Positions 26,271 through 34,661 of a stretch of 64,000 nt of DNA are shown piece after piece; position 1 is the stretch's first letter, and each line of letters opens with the position of its first letter. The stretch is from assembly GCF_035969385.1 (NCBI RefSeq), contig NZ_JAYKKJ010000004.1, forward strand, positions 248,001 to 312,000, written 5' to 3'. Made by a program: the position numbers and the translations under genes. Below the pieces are notes generated by a model. That model did no database searches, was not told the origin of the DNA, and was given only the letters and a program-made list of their open reading frames with translations. This stretch comes from SELP01 sp035969385. GTDB taxonomy: Bacteria > Pseudomonadota > Alphaproteobacteria > Rhodobacterales > Rhodobacteraceae.

Positions 26271-27668
26271 ATGGCCGCGAAAGAATTCGACCTTATCGTG
26301 ATCGGCGCTGGTCCCGGCGGCTATGTGGCCGCGATCCGGGGCGCGCAGCTTGGGCTGAAGGTTGCCTGCGTCGAGCGGGAACACCTTGGCGGTATCTGCC
26401 TGAACTGGGGCTGTATCCCGACCAAGGCGATGCTGCGGTCGTCTGAGGTGTTCCACCTGATGCACCGGGCCAAGGAATTCGGCCTGAAGGCCGATGGGAT
26501 CGGCTATGACCTGAACGCCGTCGTGCAGCGGTCGCGCGGCGTGGCTAAGCAGCTGTCGGGCGGCATTGGCCATCTGTTCAAGAAGAACAAGGTGACCGTG
26601 GTCATGGGCGAGGCGAAACTGGCCGGGAAGGGCAAGGTTTCGGTCAAGACCGACAAGGGCACCGAGGACCTGACCGCGAAGTCGATCATCGTCGCCACCG
26701 GCGCCCGCGCCCGCGAACTTCCGGGGCTAGAGGCCGATGGCGATCTGGTCTGGACCTACAAACACGCGCTGACCCCGCCCCGGATGCCGAAGAAGCTGCT
26801 GGTGATCGGGTCCGGCGCAATCGGCATCGAATTCGCCAGCTTCTACAACACCCTTGGCGCCGATACGACCGTGGTCGAGGTGATGGACCGGGTCCTGCCC
26901 GTGGAAGATGCCGAGATCAGCGCCTTCGCCAAGAAGCAATTCGTCAAGCAGGGCATGAAGATCATGGAAAAAGCCATGGTCAAGCAACTGGATCGCACCC
27001 CCGGCAAAGGCGTCGTCGCCCATGTCGAGGTCGCCGGCAAGATCGAGAAGATGGAGTTTGACACCGTCATTTCCGCCGTGGGCATCGTCGGCAATGTCGA
27101 AGGTCTGGGCCTTGAAGAAGCCGGTGTGAAAATCGACCGTACCCATGTGGTGACCGATGAATATTGCCGCACCGGGGTCGAGGGCGTTTACGCCATCGGC
27201 GATATCGCCGGCGCGCCCTGGTTGGCGCATAAGGCTAGCCACGAAGGTGTCATGGTGGCCGAACTGATCGCGGGCCAGAAACCCCATGCGATCAAGCCGA
27301 ATTCGATCGCAGGCTGCACCTATTGCCACCCGCAGGTGGCCAGCGTCGGCCTGACCGAGGCGAAGGCCAAAGAGCAGGGGTTCGAGATCAAGGTTGGCCG
27401 TTTCCCATTCATCGGCAACGGCAAGGCCATCGCTCTTGGCGAACCCGAGGGCATGATCAAGACCGTGTTCGACGCCAAAACCGGCGAACTTCTGGGCGCG
27501 CATATGGTTGGCGCGGAAGTGACCGAGCTGATCCAGGGCTATGTGGTGGGCCGCCAGTTGGAGACGACCGAAGAAGACCTGATGCAAACCGTCTTCCCGC
27601 ACCCGACCCTGTCGGAAATGATGCACGAGGCGGTTCTGGATGCCTACGGTCGCGCGATCCACTTCTGA
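26271..27668 (+). CDS. lpdA: Dihydrolipoyl dehydrogenase (E3)
   Basis: 465 aa from ATG 26271. The upstream ATG at 26256 lies within the ribosome binding site GGAGGAGG and is not the start. This FAD flavoprotein reoxidises dihydrolipoamide of 2-oxoacid dehydrogenase or glycine cleavage complexes with NAD. The FAD-binding GAGPGGYVAAIRGAQLG is at about 12-28, the redox disulfide in GGICLNWGCIPTKAM at about 42-47, the NAD-binding GSGAIGIEFASFY near 185, and the C-terminal HPTLSEMMHEA holds the catalytic His-Glu pair. No E1/E2 genes are adjacent, so the partner complex is not shown. Confidence 0.96.
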   Translation: MAAKEFDLIVIGAGPGGYVAAIRGAQLGLKVACVEREHLGGICLNWGCIPTKAMLRSSEVFHLMHRAKEFGLKADGIGYDLNAVVQRSRGVAKQLSGGIGHLFKKNKVTVVMGEAKLAGKGKVSVKTDKGTEDLTAKSIIVATGARARELPGLEADGDLVWTYKHALTPPRMPKKLLVIGSGAIGIEFASFYNTLGADTTVVEVMDRVLPVEDAEISAFAKKQFVKQGMKIMEKAMVKQLDRTPGKGVVAHVEVAGKIEKMEFDTVISAVGIVGNVEGLGLEEAGVKIDRTHVVTDEYCRTGVEGVYAIGDIAGAPWLAHKASHEGVMVAELIAGQKPHAIKPNSIAGCTYCHPQVASVGLTEAKAKEQGFEIKVGRFPFIGNGKAIALGEPEGMIKTVFDAKTGELLGAHMVGAEVTELIQGYVVGRQLETTEEDLMQTVFPHPTLSEMMHEAVLDAYGRAIHF

Positions 27669-28014
27669 TCCATGGGTCACGGTTGGGTGGCTTTATGGTG
27701 GTGTAGACGTTGCGCTTTGTCGTGCTGCGCTCGGGGCTGAGGGTATTGATCACCGTATCTGGGATCAATTCACGTTAGATGTAGCACCGCATTGGGCAAC
27801 GGCGATGGGAGGGGCGCGAATCGTGGTTCGCGCTTCTCAGGCAAACGCCGCGCTTGGGGTTTTGCGGCCTGCAACACATCGCGGCCTGTCGTTCTGGGCT
27901 GCTGTGTTCTTTGTTTTTGCCGTTTGGATCTGGGGTGCCCCGTTTTCTGGACGGGGCACCTTTCTAAGATTCCAACCTGAAGAAGCTGGCGGGACTATTG
28001 TTCTGACCGAATGA
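27640..28014 (+). CDS. DUF2007-like protein with C-terminal membrane helix
   Basis: 124 aa from ATG 27640, inside the last 29 bases of lpdA, with GAGGCGG upstream. Residues about 14-75 (VTVGWLYGGVDVALCRAALGAEGIDHRIWDQ, then ARIVVRASQANAALGVL) resemble the DUF2007 putative signal-transducing domain, a small ferredoxin-like fold. One hydrophobic helix follows at about 82-101. The region after the overlap is lower in G+C than lpdA. A start after the lpdA stop is not available in this frame, so either the overlap is real or a non-standard start is used. Confidence 0.6.
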   Translation: MPTVARSTSDPWVTVGWLYGGVDVALCRAALGAEGIDHRIWDQFTLDVAPHWATAMGGARIVVRASQANAALGVLRPATHRGLSFWAAVFFVFAVWIWGAPFSGRGTFLRFQPEEAGGTIVLTE

Positions 28015-28366
28015 TCTCGCCGCCCGCCTGCGCCCAATGTGCCAGTCCGCCGATGTTGTGCACATCCTTGTGGCCCATCTGCCCCAGCGCCTGCGCGGCC
28101 ATCGACGACCGTGCGCCAGAAGCACAGTAAACCGCGATGGGCTTGCCGCTTTTGAGTTCGGCAAGGCATTCAGGGCTGGACGGGTCCGCCTTCATCCGCA
28201 GCGCGGCCAGTGGCACGTGCAGCGCCCCCTTGGCCTTGCCGGACATGGCGACCTCGCCCCCGTCGCGAATGTCGAGAACGACAATTTCGCCCGCGGCGGA
28301 TTTCTGGATCGCCTCTGCGGCGGTCATGCCCGGCGTCGCGGGCTGAGACGAAAACATGCGAAACAT
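27995..28366 (-). CDS. Rhodanese-like sulfurtransferase
   Basis: 123 aa from the ATG at 28366, preferred over 28375 because AAGGAT lies 7 bases upstream. It is a single rhodanese domain with the active-site loop YCASGARSSMAA near residue 83 (catalytic Cys), the opening VVLDIRDGGEVAMSGKAKGALHVPL, and HKDVHNIGGLAHW near the end. It transfers sulfane sulfur to a thiol acceptor in the cytosol. Its tail overlaps the convergent DUF2007-like gene by 20 bases. The promoter region carries an AT-rich palindrome covering the space between -35 and -10, which suggests repression, for example by an ArsR-type sulfide sensor of the BigR/SqrR kind (inference). Confidence 0.88.
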   Translation of the reverse strand: MFRMFSSQPATPGMTAAEAIQKSAAGEIVVLDIRDGGEVAMSGKAKGALHVPLAALRMKADPSSPECLAELKSGKPIAVYCASGARSSMAAQALGQMGHKDVHNIGGLAHWAQAGGEIIRSEQ

Positions 28367-28401
28367 TTTGGGCATCCTTGGTGTGGCTGTGTTACGGAAG
28401 G

Positions 28402-28429
28402 TATATACATTAGAAAAATGAAATGTAAA
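28402..28429 (-). promoter_or_regulatory. Rhodanese promoter with overlapping operator palindrome
   Basis: On the minus strand TTTACA (28429-28424) and TATATA (28407-28402) are 16 bases apart. Between and over them lies ACATT-N10-AATGT (28407-28426), an AT-rich inverted repeat in a GC-rich genome. Binding there would block RNA polymerase. Confidence 0.55.
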
Positions 28430-28449
28430 GACCCTCCGATACACATCGC

Positions 28450-29238
28450 TCAGGTTTCGTAGATGTATCCGGCATAGATCGTGTGATCGACCGAGTTGGC
28501 GACATAGATCCGGTGCCGCTGAATCCACGGTGCCGGGTTCCACGGGATTGACGCGTCACCGGGGGCTGACCCGTCGGAGGGCGGGATGACCTGCGGCATG
28601 TATTCGTGATTGACCACATAGTCGAAGGCCACGGCATCCAACCCTCCGGGCGCGCCGGGGGCAGGGACCGTCCCCCGTTCGTTGCCGAAGGGGTCGAGGA
28701 TGACGATCTCATCCGCGCTCTTGTCCGCCAGAAGCCAGCCGATCCCCGCCGCGGATGCGCCCGAGATGTTGCGCCCCGGATAGTCCTTCTGGCCGAGCTT
28801 TACCCCGGTCATGGTCCGTAGCTCGACCCTGCTGCCACCGCCGCGGATGAAGAACAGACCATTTGTTCCGATCCCTTCGGCATAGGGCGGGATGTCATCG
28901 TCGATGGTAAGATCAAGGTCGGCGACCGCCTGTTCCGTGATGGGGTCGAAGGCCATCACCTGGTGCATGTTCGAGGTCATGTTCGAACAGCCGACGATGC
29001 GTCGGATCGGATCATAGGCAAAGCCCGAGATGACCTCCCACCCAGCCGGGCTGTCATGTTCCTTGTAGGTATGATCAAGGGCAAGAGACAGATAGGTGAT
29101 CGGGTCTTCATACGATGTCTGGTTCAGGTAAAGGACCATCGGGTCGCCACTGACCAACGCAACGGTCAGCGCAACCGCATTGTCATTGCCAAGATAGGGA
29201 AATGGCCCGGTGTTGGTGACTTCGAAATGGAGTGCCAT
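28450..29238 (-). CDS. Protein of unknown function
   Basis: 262 aa from ATG 29238, with AAGGAT upstream. There is no signal peptide or membrane helix. The sequence is rich in Gly, Asp, Pro and aromatic residues with short strand-like repeats (VISGFAYDPIRRIVGCSN, MHQVMAFDPITEQAVADL, GIGTNGLFFIRGGGSRVEL, IVILDPFGNERGTV), suggesting a partial beta-propeller. I do not recognise a family. It stands upstream of the rhodanese promoter on the same strand and divergent from uvrA. Confidence 0.75.
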   Translation of the reverse strand: MALHFEVTNTGPFPYLGNDNAVALTVALVSGDPMVLYLNQTSYEDPITYLSLALDHTYKEHDSPAGWEVISGFAYDPIRRIVGCSNMTSNMHQVMAFDPITEQAVADLDLTIDDDIPPYAEGIGTNGLFFIRGGGSRVELRTMTGVKLGQKDYPGRNISGASAAGIGWLLADKSADEIVILDPFGNERGTVPAPGAPGGLDAVAFDYVVNHEYMPQVIPPSDGSAPGDASIPWNPAPWIQRHRIYVANSVDHTIYAGYIYET

Positions 29239-29347
29239 GAATTTATCCTTTCGCGATGAAATGAGAGAGAATGACCCGAGGTTAGCGCCGACTGCCTCGT
29301 GCCGCAGGTCCGGAGAACCTGACCGAATCCGTCCCAATCACCCAATT

Positions 29348-29362
29348 GTTCGCGCAATGTTC
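29348..29362 (+). promoter_or_regulatory. LexA (SOS) box upstream of uvrA
   Basis: GTTC-GCGCAAT-GTTC is an exact match to the GTTC-N7-GTTC direct repeat known as the LexA-binding site of alphaproteobacteria. It lies 69 bases before the uvrA start. Confidence 0.85.
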
Positions 29363-29430
29363 TGCTTTTTTGGTTGGAGACTCGCGCCCGGTCTACTATC
29401 TGTTAACGCTGAGTGGCCCCGGGGGATTAG

Positions 29431-32289
29431 ATGCCGGAACTGAAGCATATCGAGGTGCGCGGTGCGCGCGAACATAACCTCAAGAACATCGACGTGGACA
29501 TCCCGCGCGACCAGCTTGTGGTGATCACCGGGCTGTCCGGGTCGGGCAAGTCATCGCTTGCCTTCGACACGATCTATGCCGAGGGGCAGCGCCGTTATGT
29601 CGAAAGCCTGTCGGCCTATGCGCGGCAGTTCCTTGACATGATGGAAAAGCCGGATGTGGACCATATCAGCGGGCTCAGCCCCGCGATTTCCATCGAACAA
29701 AAGACCACGTCGAAGAACCCCCGGTCGACGGTCGGCACCGTCACGGAAATCTACGACTATATGCGGCTTCTGTTCGCCCGCGTCGGCACCCCCTACAGCC
29801 CAGCAACCGGCCTGCCGATCGAGGCGCAGCAGGTGCAGGACATGGTCGACCGGGTCATGGGGATGGAGGAAGGCACGCGCGGCTACCTGCTCGCCCCCAT
29901 CGTGCGGGACCGCAAGGGCGAATACCGCAAGGAATTCCTTGAACTGCGCAAGCAGGGGTTCCAGCGGGTCAAGGTGGATGGGCAGTTCTACGAATTGGAT
30001 GAACCGCCCACGCTGGACAAGAAATTCCGCCATGACATCGACGTGGTGGTGGACCGGATCGTCGTGCGCGCAGGGTTGGAAACCCGGCTGGCCGACAGTT
30101 TCCGCACCGCGCTGGACCTTGCCGACGGGATCGCCATTCTGGAAACCGCCCCAAGCGAGGGCGAACCGGAGCGGATCACCTTCAGTGAAAATTTCGCCTG
30201 TCCGGTGAGCGGATTCACCATCCCCGAAATCGAACCGCGCCTGTTTTCCTTCAACGCGCCTTTCGGGGCCTGCCCGTCCTGCGACGGGTTGGGGGTCGAA
30301 CTGTTCTTTGACGAACGGCTGGTGGTGCCGGACGTGACCCTGCGGATCGCCGACGGGGCACTGGCGCCGTGGCGCAAAGGGAAATCGCCCTATTTCCTGC
30401 AAACGATCGAGGCGATTGCGAAACACTACGGGTTCGACAAGAACGCCCGCTGGAAGGACCTGCCCGAGAATGTGCAGGAGGTGTTCCTGCGCGGGTCCGG
30501 CAAAGAGGAAATCCCGTTCCGCTATGACGAAGGCGGCCGCGTCTACCAGGTGACCCGCGCGTTCGAAGGGGTGATCCCCAACATGGAACGCCGCTATCGC
30601 GAGACCGATAGCAACTGGATCCGCGAAGAGTTTGAGCAATACCAGAATAACCGCCCCTGCGGCTCTTGCGGCGGCTTTCGCCTGCGGCCCGAGGCGCTGG
30701 CCGTGAAGATCGGCGGCCTGCACGTGGGGCAGGTGGTGCAGATGTCGATCAAGGAGGCGCTGGCCTGGGTCGAGGCGGCCCCGGAGAGCCTGACTGCACA
30801 GAAGAACGAGATCGCCAAGGCGATCCTGAAGGAAATCCGCGAACGGCTCGGGTTTCTGAACAACGTCGGCCTTGATTACCTGACGCTGTCGCGGAATGCG
30901 GGCACGCTGTCAGGCGGGGAATCGCAGAGGATCCGGCTGGCGTCGCAGATCGGGTCGGGGTTGACCGGGGTACTTTATGTGCTGGACGAACCCTCGATCG
31001 GTCTGCACCAGCGCGACAATGACCGTCTGCTGACCACGCTGAAGAACCTGCGCGATCAGGGCAATACCGTCATCGTTGTCGAACATGACGAAGAAGCGAT
31101 CCGCGAAGCGGACTACGTCTTTGACATCGGCCCGGGGGCCGGGGTTCATGGGGGGCAGGTAGTAGCCTGCGGCACGCCAGCCGAGATTATCGCGAATGAC
31201 GCGAGCGTCACCGGCGACTACCTTGCCGGACGGCGCGCCATCGAGGTGCCGAAGCTGCGGCGGGACGGAAACGGCAAATCCGTCACTGTGGTCAAGGCGA
31301 CGGGAAACAACCTGCAAGAGGTGACCGCAGAGTTTCCGCTGGGCAAATTCGTCTGTGTGACCGGGGTCTCGGGCGGGGGCAAATCCACCCTGACGATTGA
31401 AACCCTGTTCAAGACCGCCAGCATGAAGCTGAACGGCGCACGGCAGACGCCTGCGCCCTGCGAGACGATCAAGGGGCTGGAGCATCTGGACAAGGTGATC
31501 GACATCGACCAGAGGCCCATCGGACGCACGCCGCGGTCGAACCCGGCGACCTATACCGGGGCCTTCACGCCGATCCGCGACTGGTTTGCGGGCCTGCCCG
31601 AGGCGAAGGCGCGGGGCTACAAGCCCGGTCGGTTTTCGTTCAACGTCAAGGGCGGGCGTTGTGAGGCCTGTCAAGGCGACGGTGTCATCAAGATCGAGAT
31701 GCATTTCCTGCCCGACGTCTATGTCGAATGCGAGACCTGCAAGGGCAAGAGATACAATCGCGAAACTTTGGAAATTCACTTCAAAGGCAAGAGCATAGCT
31801 GACGTTCTTGATATGACTGTTGAAGAGGCGCAGGAGTTCTTCAAGGCGGTGCCGAGCATCCGCGAGAAGATGGATGCGCTGATGCGGGTGGGCCTTGGTT
31901 ATATCAAGGTCGGCCAGCAGGCGACGACCCTGTCAGGGGGTGAGGCGCAGCGGGTCAAGCTGTCCAAGGAACTGGCGAAGCGGTCAACGGGCCGGACCCT
32001 CTATATTCTGGACGAGCCGACCACGGGGCTGCACTTCGAAGACGTGCGCAAGCTGTTGGAAGTGCTGCATGAATTGGTGGATCAGGGCAATACGGTGGTG
32101 GTGATTGAGCACAATCTGGATGTGATCAAGACCGCCGACTGGCTGATCGACATCGGCCCGGAAGGCGGTGATGGCGGGGGCCGGATCGTAGCCCTTGGAA
32201 CGCCGGAGGACGTGGCCAAGGTCACTGAAAGCCATACTGGCCGCTATCTTGGACCGATGCTGAAGCCGGGGCGGGTGGCGGCGGAGTAA
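29431..32289 (+). CDS. uvrA: Excinuclease ABC subunit A
   Basis: 952 aa. It recognises bulky DNA damage and loads UvrB in nucleotide excision repair. There are two ABC ATPase modules: Walker A GLSGSGKSS (about 31-39) and GVSGGGKST (about 645), and signature motifs LSGGESQRIRLASQ (about 492) and LSGGEAQRVKLSKEL (about 833). The second zinc module keeps its cysteines (CEACQGDG and CETCKGKRYN). In the first, the usual CPxC reads CPVS before the retained CPSCDGLG, so one ligand is replaced by Ser. An SOS box upstream indicates LexA control. No other uvr gene is adjacent, as usual. Confidence 0.97.
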   Translation: MPELKHIEVRGAREHNLKNIDVDIPRDQLVVITGLSGSGKSSLAFDTIYAEGQRRYVESLSAYARQFLDMMEKPDVDHISGLSPAISIEQKTTSKNPRSTVGTVTEIYDYMRLLFARVGTPYSPATGLPIEAQQVQDMVDRVMGMEEGTRGYLLAPIVRDRKGEYRKEFLELRKQGFQRVKVDGQFYELDEPPTLDKKFRHDIDVVVDRIVVRAGLETRLADSFRTALDLADGIAILETAPSEGEPERITFSENFACPVSGFTIPEIEPRLFSFNAPFGACPSCDGLGVELFFDERLVVPDVTLRIADGALAPWRKGKSPYFLQTIEAIAKHYGFDKNARWKDLPENVQEVFLRGSGKEEIPFRYDEGGRVYQVTRAFEGVIPNMERRYRETDSNWIREEFEQYQNNRPCGSCGGFRLRPEALAVKIGGLHVGQVVQMSIKEALAWVEAAPESLTAQKNEIAKAILKEIRERLGFLNNVGLDYLTLSRNAGTLSGGESQRIRLASQIGSGLTGVLYVLDEPSIGLHQRDNDRLLTTLKNLRDQGNTVIVVEHDEEAIREADYVFDIGPGAGVHGGQVVACGTPAEIIANDASVTGDYLAGRRAIEVPKLRRDGNGKSVTVVKATGNNLQEVTAEFPLGKFVCVTGVSGGGKSTLTIETLFKTASMKLNGARQTPAPCETIKGLEHLDKVIDIDQRPIGRTPRSNPATYTGAFTPIRDWFAGLPEAKARGYKPGRFSFNVKGGRCEACQGDGVIKIEMHFLPDVYVECETCKGKRYNRETLEIHFKGKSIADVLDMTVEEAQEFFKAVPSIREKMDALMRVGLGYIKVGQQATTLSGGEAQRVKLSKELAKRSTGRTLYILDEPTTGLHFEDVRKLLEVLHELVDQGNTVVVIEHNLDVIKTADWLIDIGPEGGDGGGRIVALGTPEDVAKVTESHTGRYLGPMLKPGRVAAE

Positions 32290-32369
32290 TCCAAAGGCGC
32301 GGCTGCCGCCGCATTCCTTTTCCGAAATCGGCGAGGCGTCACGCTGACCCATCCAATACGCCACATGAA

Positions 32370-32394
32370 AAGAGGGGGCTGTCTGCCCCCTCTT
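32370..32394 (+). terminator. Hairpin terminator between uvrA and the DUF2892 gene
   Basis: AAGAGGGGGC (32370-32379) pairs perfectly with GCCCCCTCTT (32385-32394). The U-tract is short on the plus side (TT) and on the minus side reads TTTTC, so it may serve both converging genes. Confidence 0.65.
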
Positions 32395-32449
32395 GGCCCG
32401 TGGGGCCAACTCACCCCCGAGGATATTTATCAACCCAAAGAAGAGGTTA

Positions 32450-32656
32450 TCAGCCCTTCTTCATCGGGCAGGTGGAGATCCCGAGGACCGTGTAGAGCGG
32501 GCAGGACCCGATCAGCCCGGTCACCAGCGGAATGATCCCAAGCAGATAGAGCCAGCTGTAGGCCCCGTCGGAATTCATGAAATAGCCCGCGATCAGTGCC
32601 GCCCCAAGGACGACCCGCAGAATGCGGTCGATGTTGCCTTCGTTCTTCTTGAGCAT
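32450..32656 (-). CDS. DUF2892 small inner-membrane protein
   Basis: 68 aa. The opening KKNEGNIDRILRVVLGAALI is typical of DUF2892. Two hydrophobic helices lie about 12-26 and 33-53, and a Cys pair follows near the C-terminus (GSCPLYTVLGISTCPMKK). Family members often accompany rhodaneses or sit alone, with no known biochemical role. The ribosome binding site is GGAGG (minus strand, just before 32656). Confidence 0.9.
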   Translation of the reverse strand: MLKKNEGNIDRILRVVLGAALIAGYFMNSDGAYSWLYLLGIIPLVTGLIGSCPLYTVLGISTCPMKKG

Positions 32657-32733
32657 GTGCCCATCCTCCAGTTCAGATTATGGATACATCCTAAATCTTT
32701 GCTGTGTGCCTGTCAGTGACTAGGTCACCAAAC

Positions 32734-33603
32734 CTAACCGCGACCGCGTTTTTCGAACCGGGGCAGCATGGCTGAGAAATCCATGCCGCGCCCGTCTTCG
32801 TCTTCGACGAATTGCCGGTAGAGCGTCAGCGCAGCGGCCCCCATTGGCGTGTCTGCGTCCACCGCCTCGGCGGCCATTTGCGATAGCCCGAGGTCCTTCA
32901 GCATCAGCTCTGCCGCGAAGCCCGGTTTGTAACCGTTGTCGGCGGGCGAGGTGGGGCCGACGCCCGGGGCCGGGCAATAGGCGTTCATGGTCCAGCTGTA
33001 GCCCGAGGAGGTCGAGACCACATCGAACATCTTTTGCCGGTCGAGGCCCAGCTTGTCAGCCAGCGCGAAGGCCTCGCAGGTGGCGATCATGGTGACGCCG
33101 AGGATCATGTTGTTGCAGATCTTTGCAGCCTGACCGGCGCCGGCATCGCCGCAATGCACGGCCTTTTGCCCCATGATGTCGAACAGCGGCTTGACCTTGT
33201 CGAAGGCAGCGGCCGGGCCGCCTGCCATGAAGGTCAGTGTGCCCGCCGCAGCGCCGCCGACCCCGCCCGAGACCGGCGCGTCGACCGCCATCAACCCGGC
33301 CGTTTCGGCGGCGCGGGCCACAGCACGAGCGCTGTCCACATCCACGGTTGAACAATCAAGGTGCACGGCGCCTGCCGCCATCTCCGGATGGATTTCGGCG
33401 GCGACAGATTGCAGGATCGCGCCATTGGGCAACATGGTGATGACAACATCGGCCCCCTTGGCGGCCTCTGCCGCACGGGCGGCCATGGGCATCCCTTCGG
33501 GGCGGGCTGCCAGGTCAAACCCCGTCACCTCGTGACCAGCGGCAATCAGATTTTGCGCCATCGGCGCGCCCATGTTTCCAAGTCCGATGAAGCCGATTTT
33601 CAT
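32734..33603 (-). CDS. mmsB: 3-hydroxyisobutyrate dehydrogenase
   Basis: 289 aa. It oxidises 3-hydroxyisobutyrate to methylmalonate semialdehyde with NAD in valine breakdown. The N-terminal Rossmann domain opens IGFIGLGNMGAPMAQNL, the substrate-binding DAPVSGGVGGAAAGTLTFM is near residue 120, and GAGQAAKICNNMILG contains the catalytic Lys near 170. The start overlaps the stop of the hydrolase gene by four bases, making it the last gene of a three-gene valine operon. Confidence 0.95.
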   Translation of the reverse strand: MKIGFIGLGNMGAPMAQNLIAAGHEVTGFDLAARPEGMPMAARAAEAAKGADVVITMLPNGAILQSVAAEIHPEMAAGAVHLDCSTVDVDSARAVARAAETAGLMAVDAPVSGGVGGAAAGTLTFMAGGPAAAFDKVKPLFDIMGQKAVHCGDAGAGQAAKICNNMILGVTMIATCEAFALADKLGLDRQKMFDVVSTSSGYSWTMNAYCPAPGVGPTSPADNGYKPGFAAELMLKDLGLSQMAAEAVDADTPMGAAALTLYRQFVEDEDGRGMDFSAMLPRFEKRGRG

Positions 33604-34661
33604 GCGCCGTTCCTTTCATCGTCAAACGTCAATTCGTCCGGTCCCAACGGGCCGGTCATGGCGTGTACGTCCCCACCGGGCACGGCCCGCCAATCTGCGT
33701 GGGCCCATTTGGGGCTGCGGTCCTTGTCGATGATGGCGGCGCGGATCCCTTCAAGGAAGTCGCCCTGTGCCATCGACCGGTGGGTGAAACGGTATTCCTG
33801 CCGCAGTGCCGTGCGCATGTCGTCCCTGATCCGGGCCCGATGGACGCATTCGACCGCCGCGGCCATGGCCAAGGGCGCGTTGCGGTCCATCAGTTTCATC
33901 GCGTGCCGGATGGGTTCGGGCCAGTCGTCTTCGGCGGGCAGCCCGCGCCAGATATCGCCCAGCGTTTCGCCGCCGAAATAGTCGTCGATCAGCGGTTGCC
34001 ACTCGGCCAGCCGCGCGGCGGGGGCAGGGCGCGCGGCACGGTCCACCGCCTCCCAGTCGCCGGTTTGGCAGAGGTCGGTCTTGAGGGCGTCCCAGTCCAC
34101 CTCGGGGATGAAGTAATCCGCAAAGCCGGCAAAGATCGCGTCGCCCGCATCCATCCGGTCGCCGGTGGTGCCAAGGTATTCGCCGATCCGTCCCGGTGCG
34201 CGGGCCAGAAGAAGCGTGCCGCCCACGTCCGGCAACAGGCCAATGCCGCATTCGGGCATGGCAATCTTGGATGTTTCCCCGACGATCCGGTGCGATCCGT
34301 GGCAGCCGACGCCGACGCCGCCGCCCATCGTGAACCCTTGCAGAAAGCTGACCACGGGCTTCGGGAATTCGAACAGCTGCGCGTTCATCCGGTATTCATC
34401 GCGCCAGAACTGTCGCCCGTAGGAATAGTCGCCCGCCGTGCCGGTGGCATACATTTCGGCAATGTCACCGCCCGCGCAGAACGCCTTGTCCCCGGCCCCG
34501 TCAATCACCAGAAGCGCGACATCGTCGTCCGACGCCCAGTCCTTCAGCGCGGCGTCGATGGCCATGCACATGTCATAGGTCAGCGCGTTCAGCGCCTTGG
34601 GTCGGTTCAGGGTGATCCGGCCCGCGCGCCCGTCTTTTCGGATCAGGATGTCTTCACTCAT
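33600..34661 (-). CDS. 3-hydroxyisobutyryl-CoA hydrolase
   Basis: 353 aa in the enoyl-CoA hydratase/isomerase superfamily; the length and C-terminal extension match HIBYL-CoA hydrolases rather than 260-aa hydratases. Motifs: NRPKALNALTYDM (18-31), AFCAGGDIAEMY (CoA/oxyanion hole, about 60), GFTMGGGVGVGCHGSHRI (about 107) and MPECGIGLLPDVGGT with the catalytic Glu (about 134) and Asp. It releases 3-hydroxyisobutyrate from its CoA ester, feeding the MmsB reaction. It overlaps both neighbouring genes by four bases. Confidence 0.93.
   Translation of the reverse strand: MSEDILIRKDGRAGRITLNRPKALNALTYDMCMAIDAALKDWASDDDVALLVIDGAGDKAFCAGGDIAEMYATGTAGDYSYGRQFWRDEYRMNAQLFEFPKPVVSFLQGFTMGGGVGVGCHGSHRIVGETSKIAMPECGIGLLPDVGGTLLLARAPGRIGEYLGTTGDRMDAGDAIFAGFADYFIPEVDWDALKTDLCQTGDWEAVDRAARPAPAARLAEWQPLIDDYFGGETLGDIWRGLPAEDDWPEPIRHAMKLMDRNAPLAMAAAVECVHRARIRDDMRTALRQEYRFTHRSMAQGDFLEGIRAAIIDKDRSPKWAHADWRAVPGGDVHAMTGPLGPDELTFDDERNGA

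Noticed and set aside
29551..30723. 390-codon open frame antisense to uvrA, and many similar antisense frames over other genes
   Set aside because: High GC makes long antisense frames common. The residues mirror the codons of the real genes, and no ribosome sites or families are seen.
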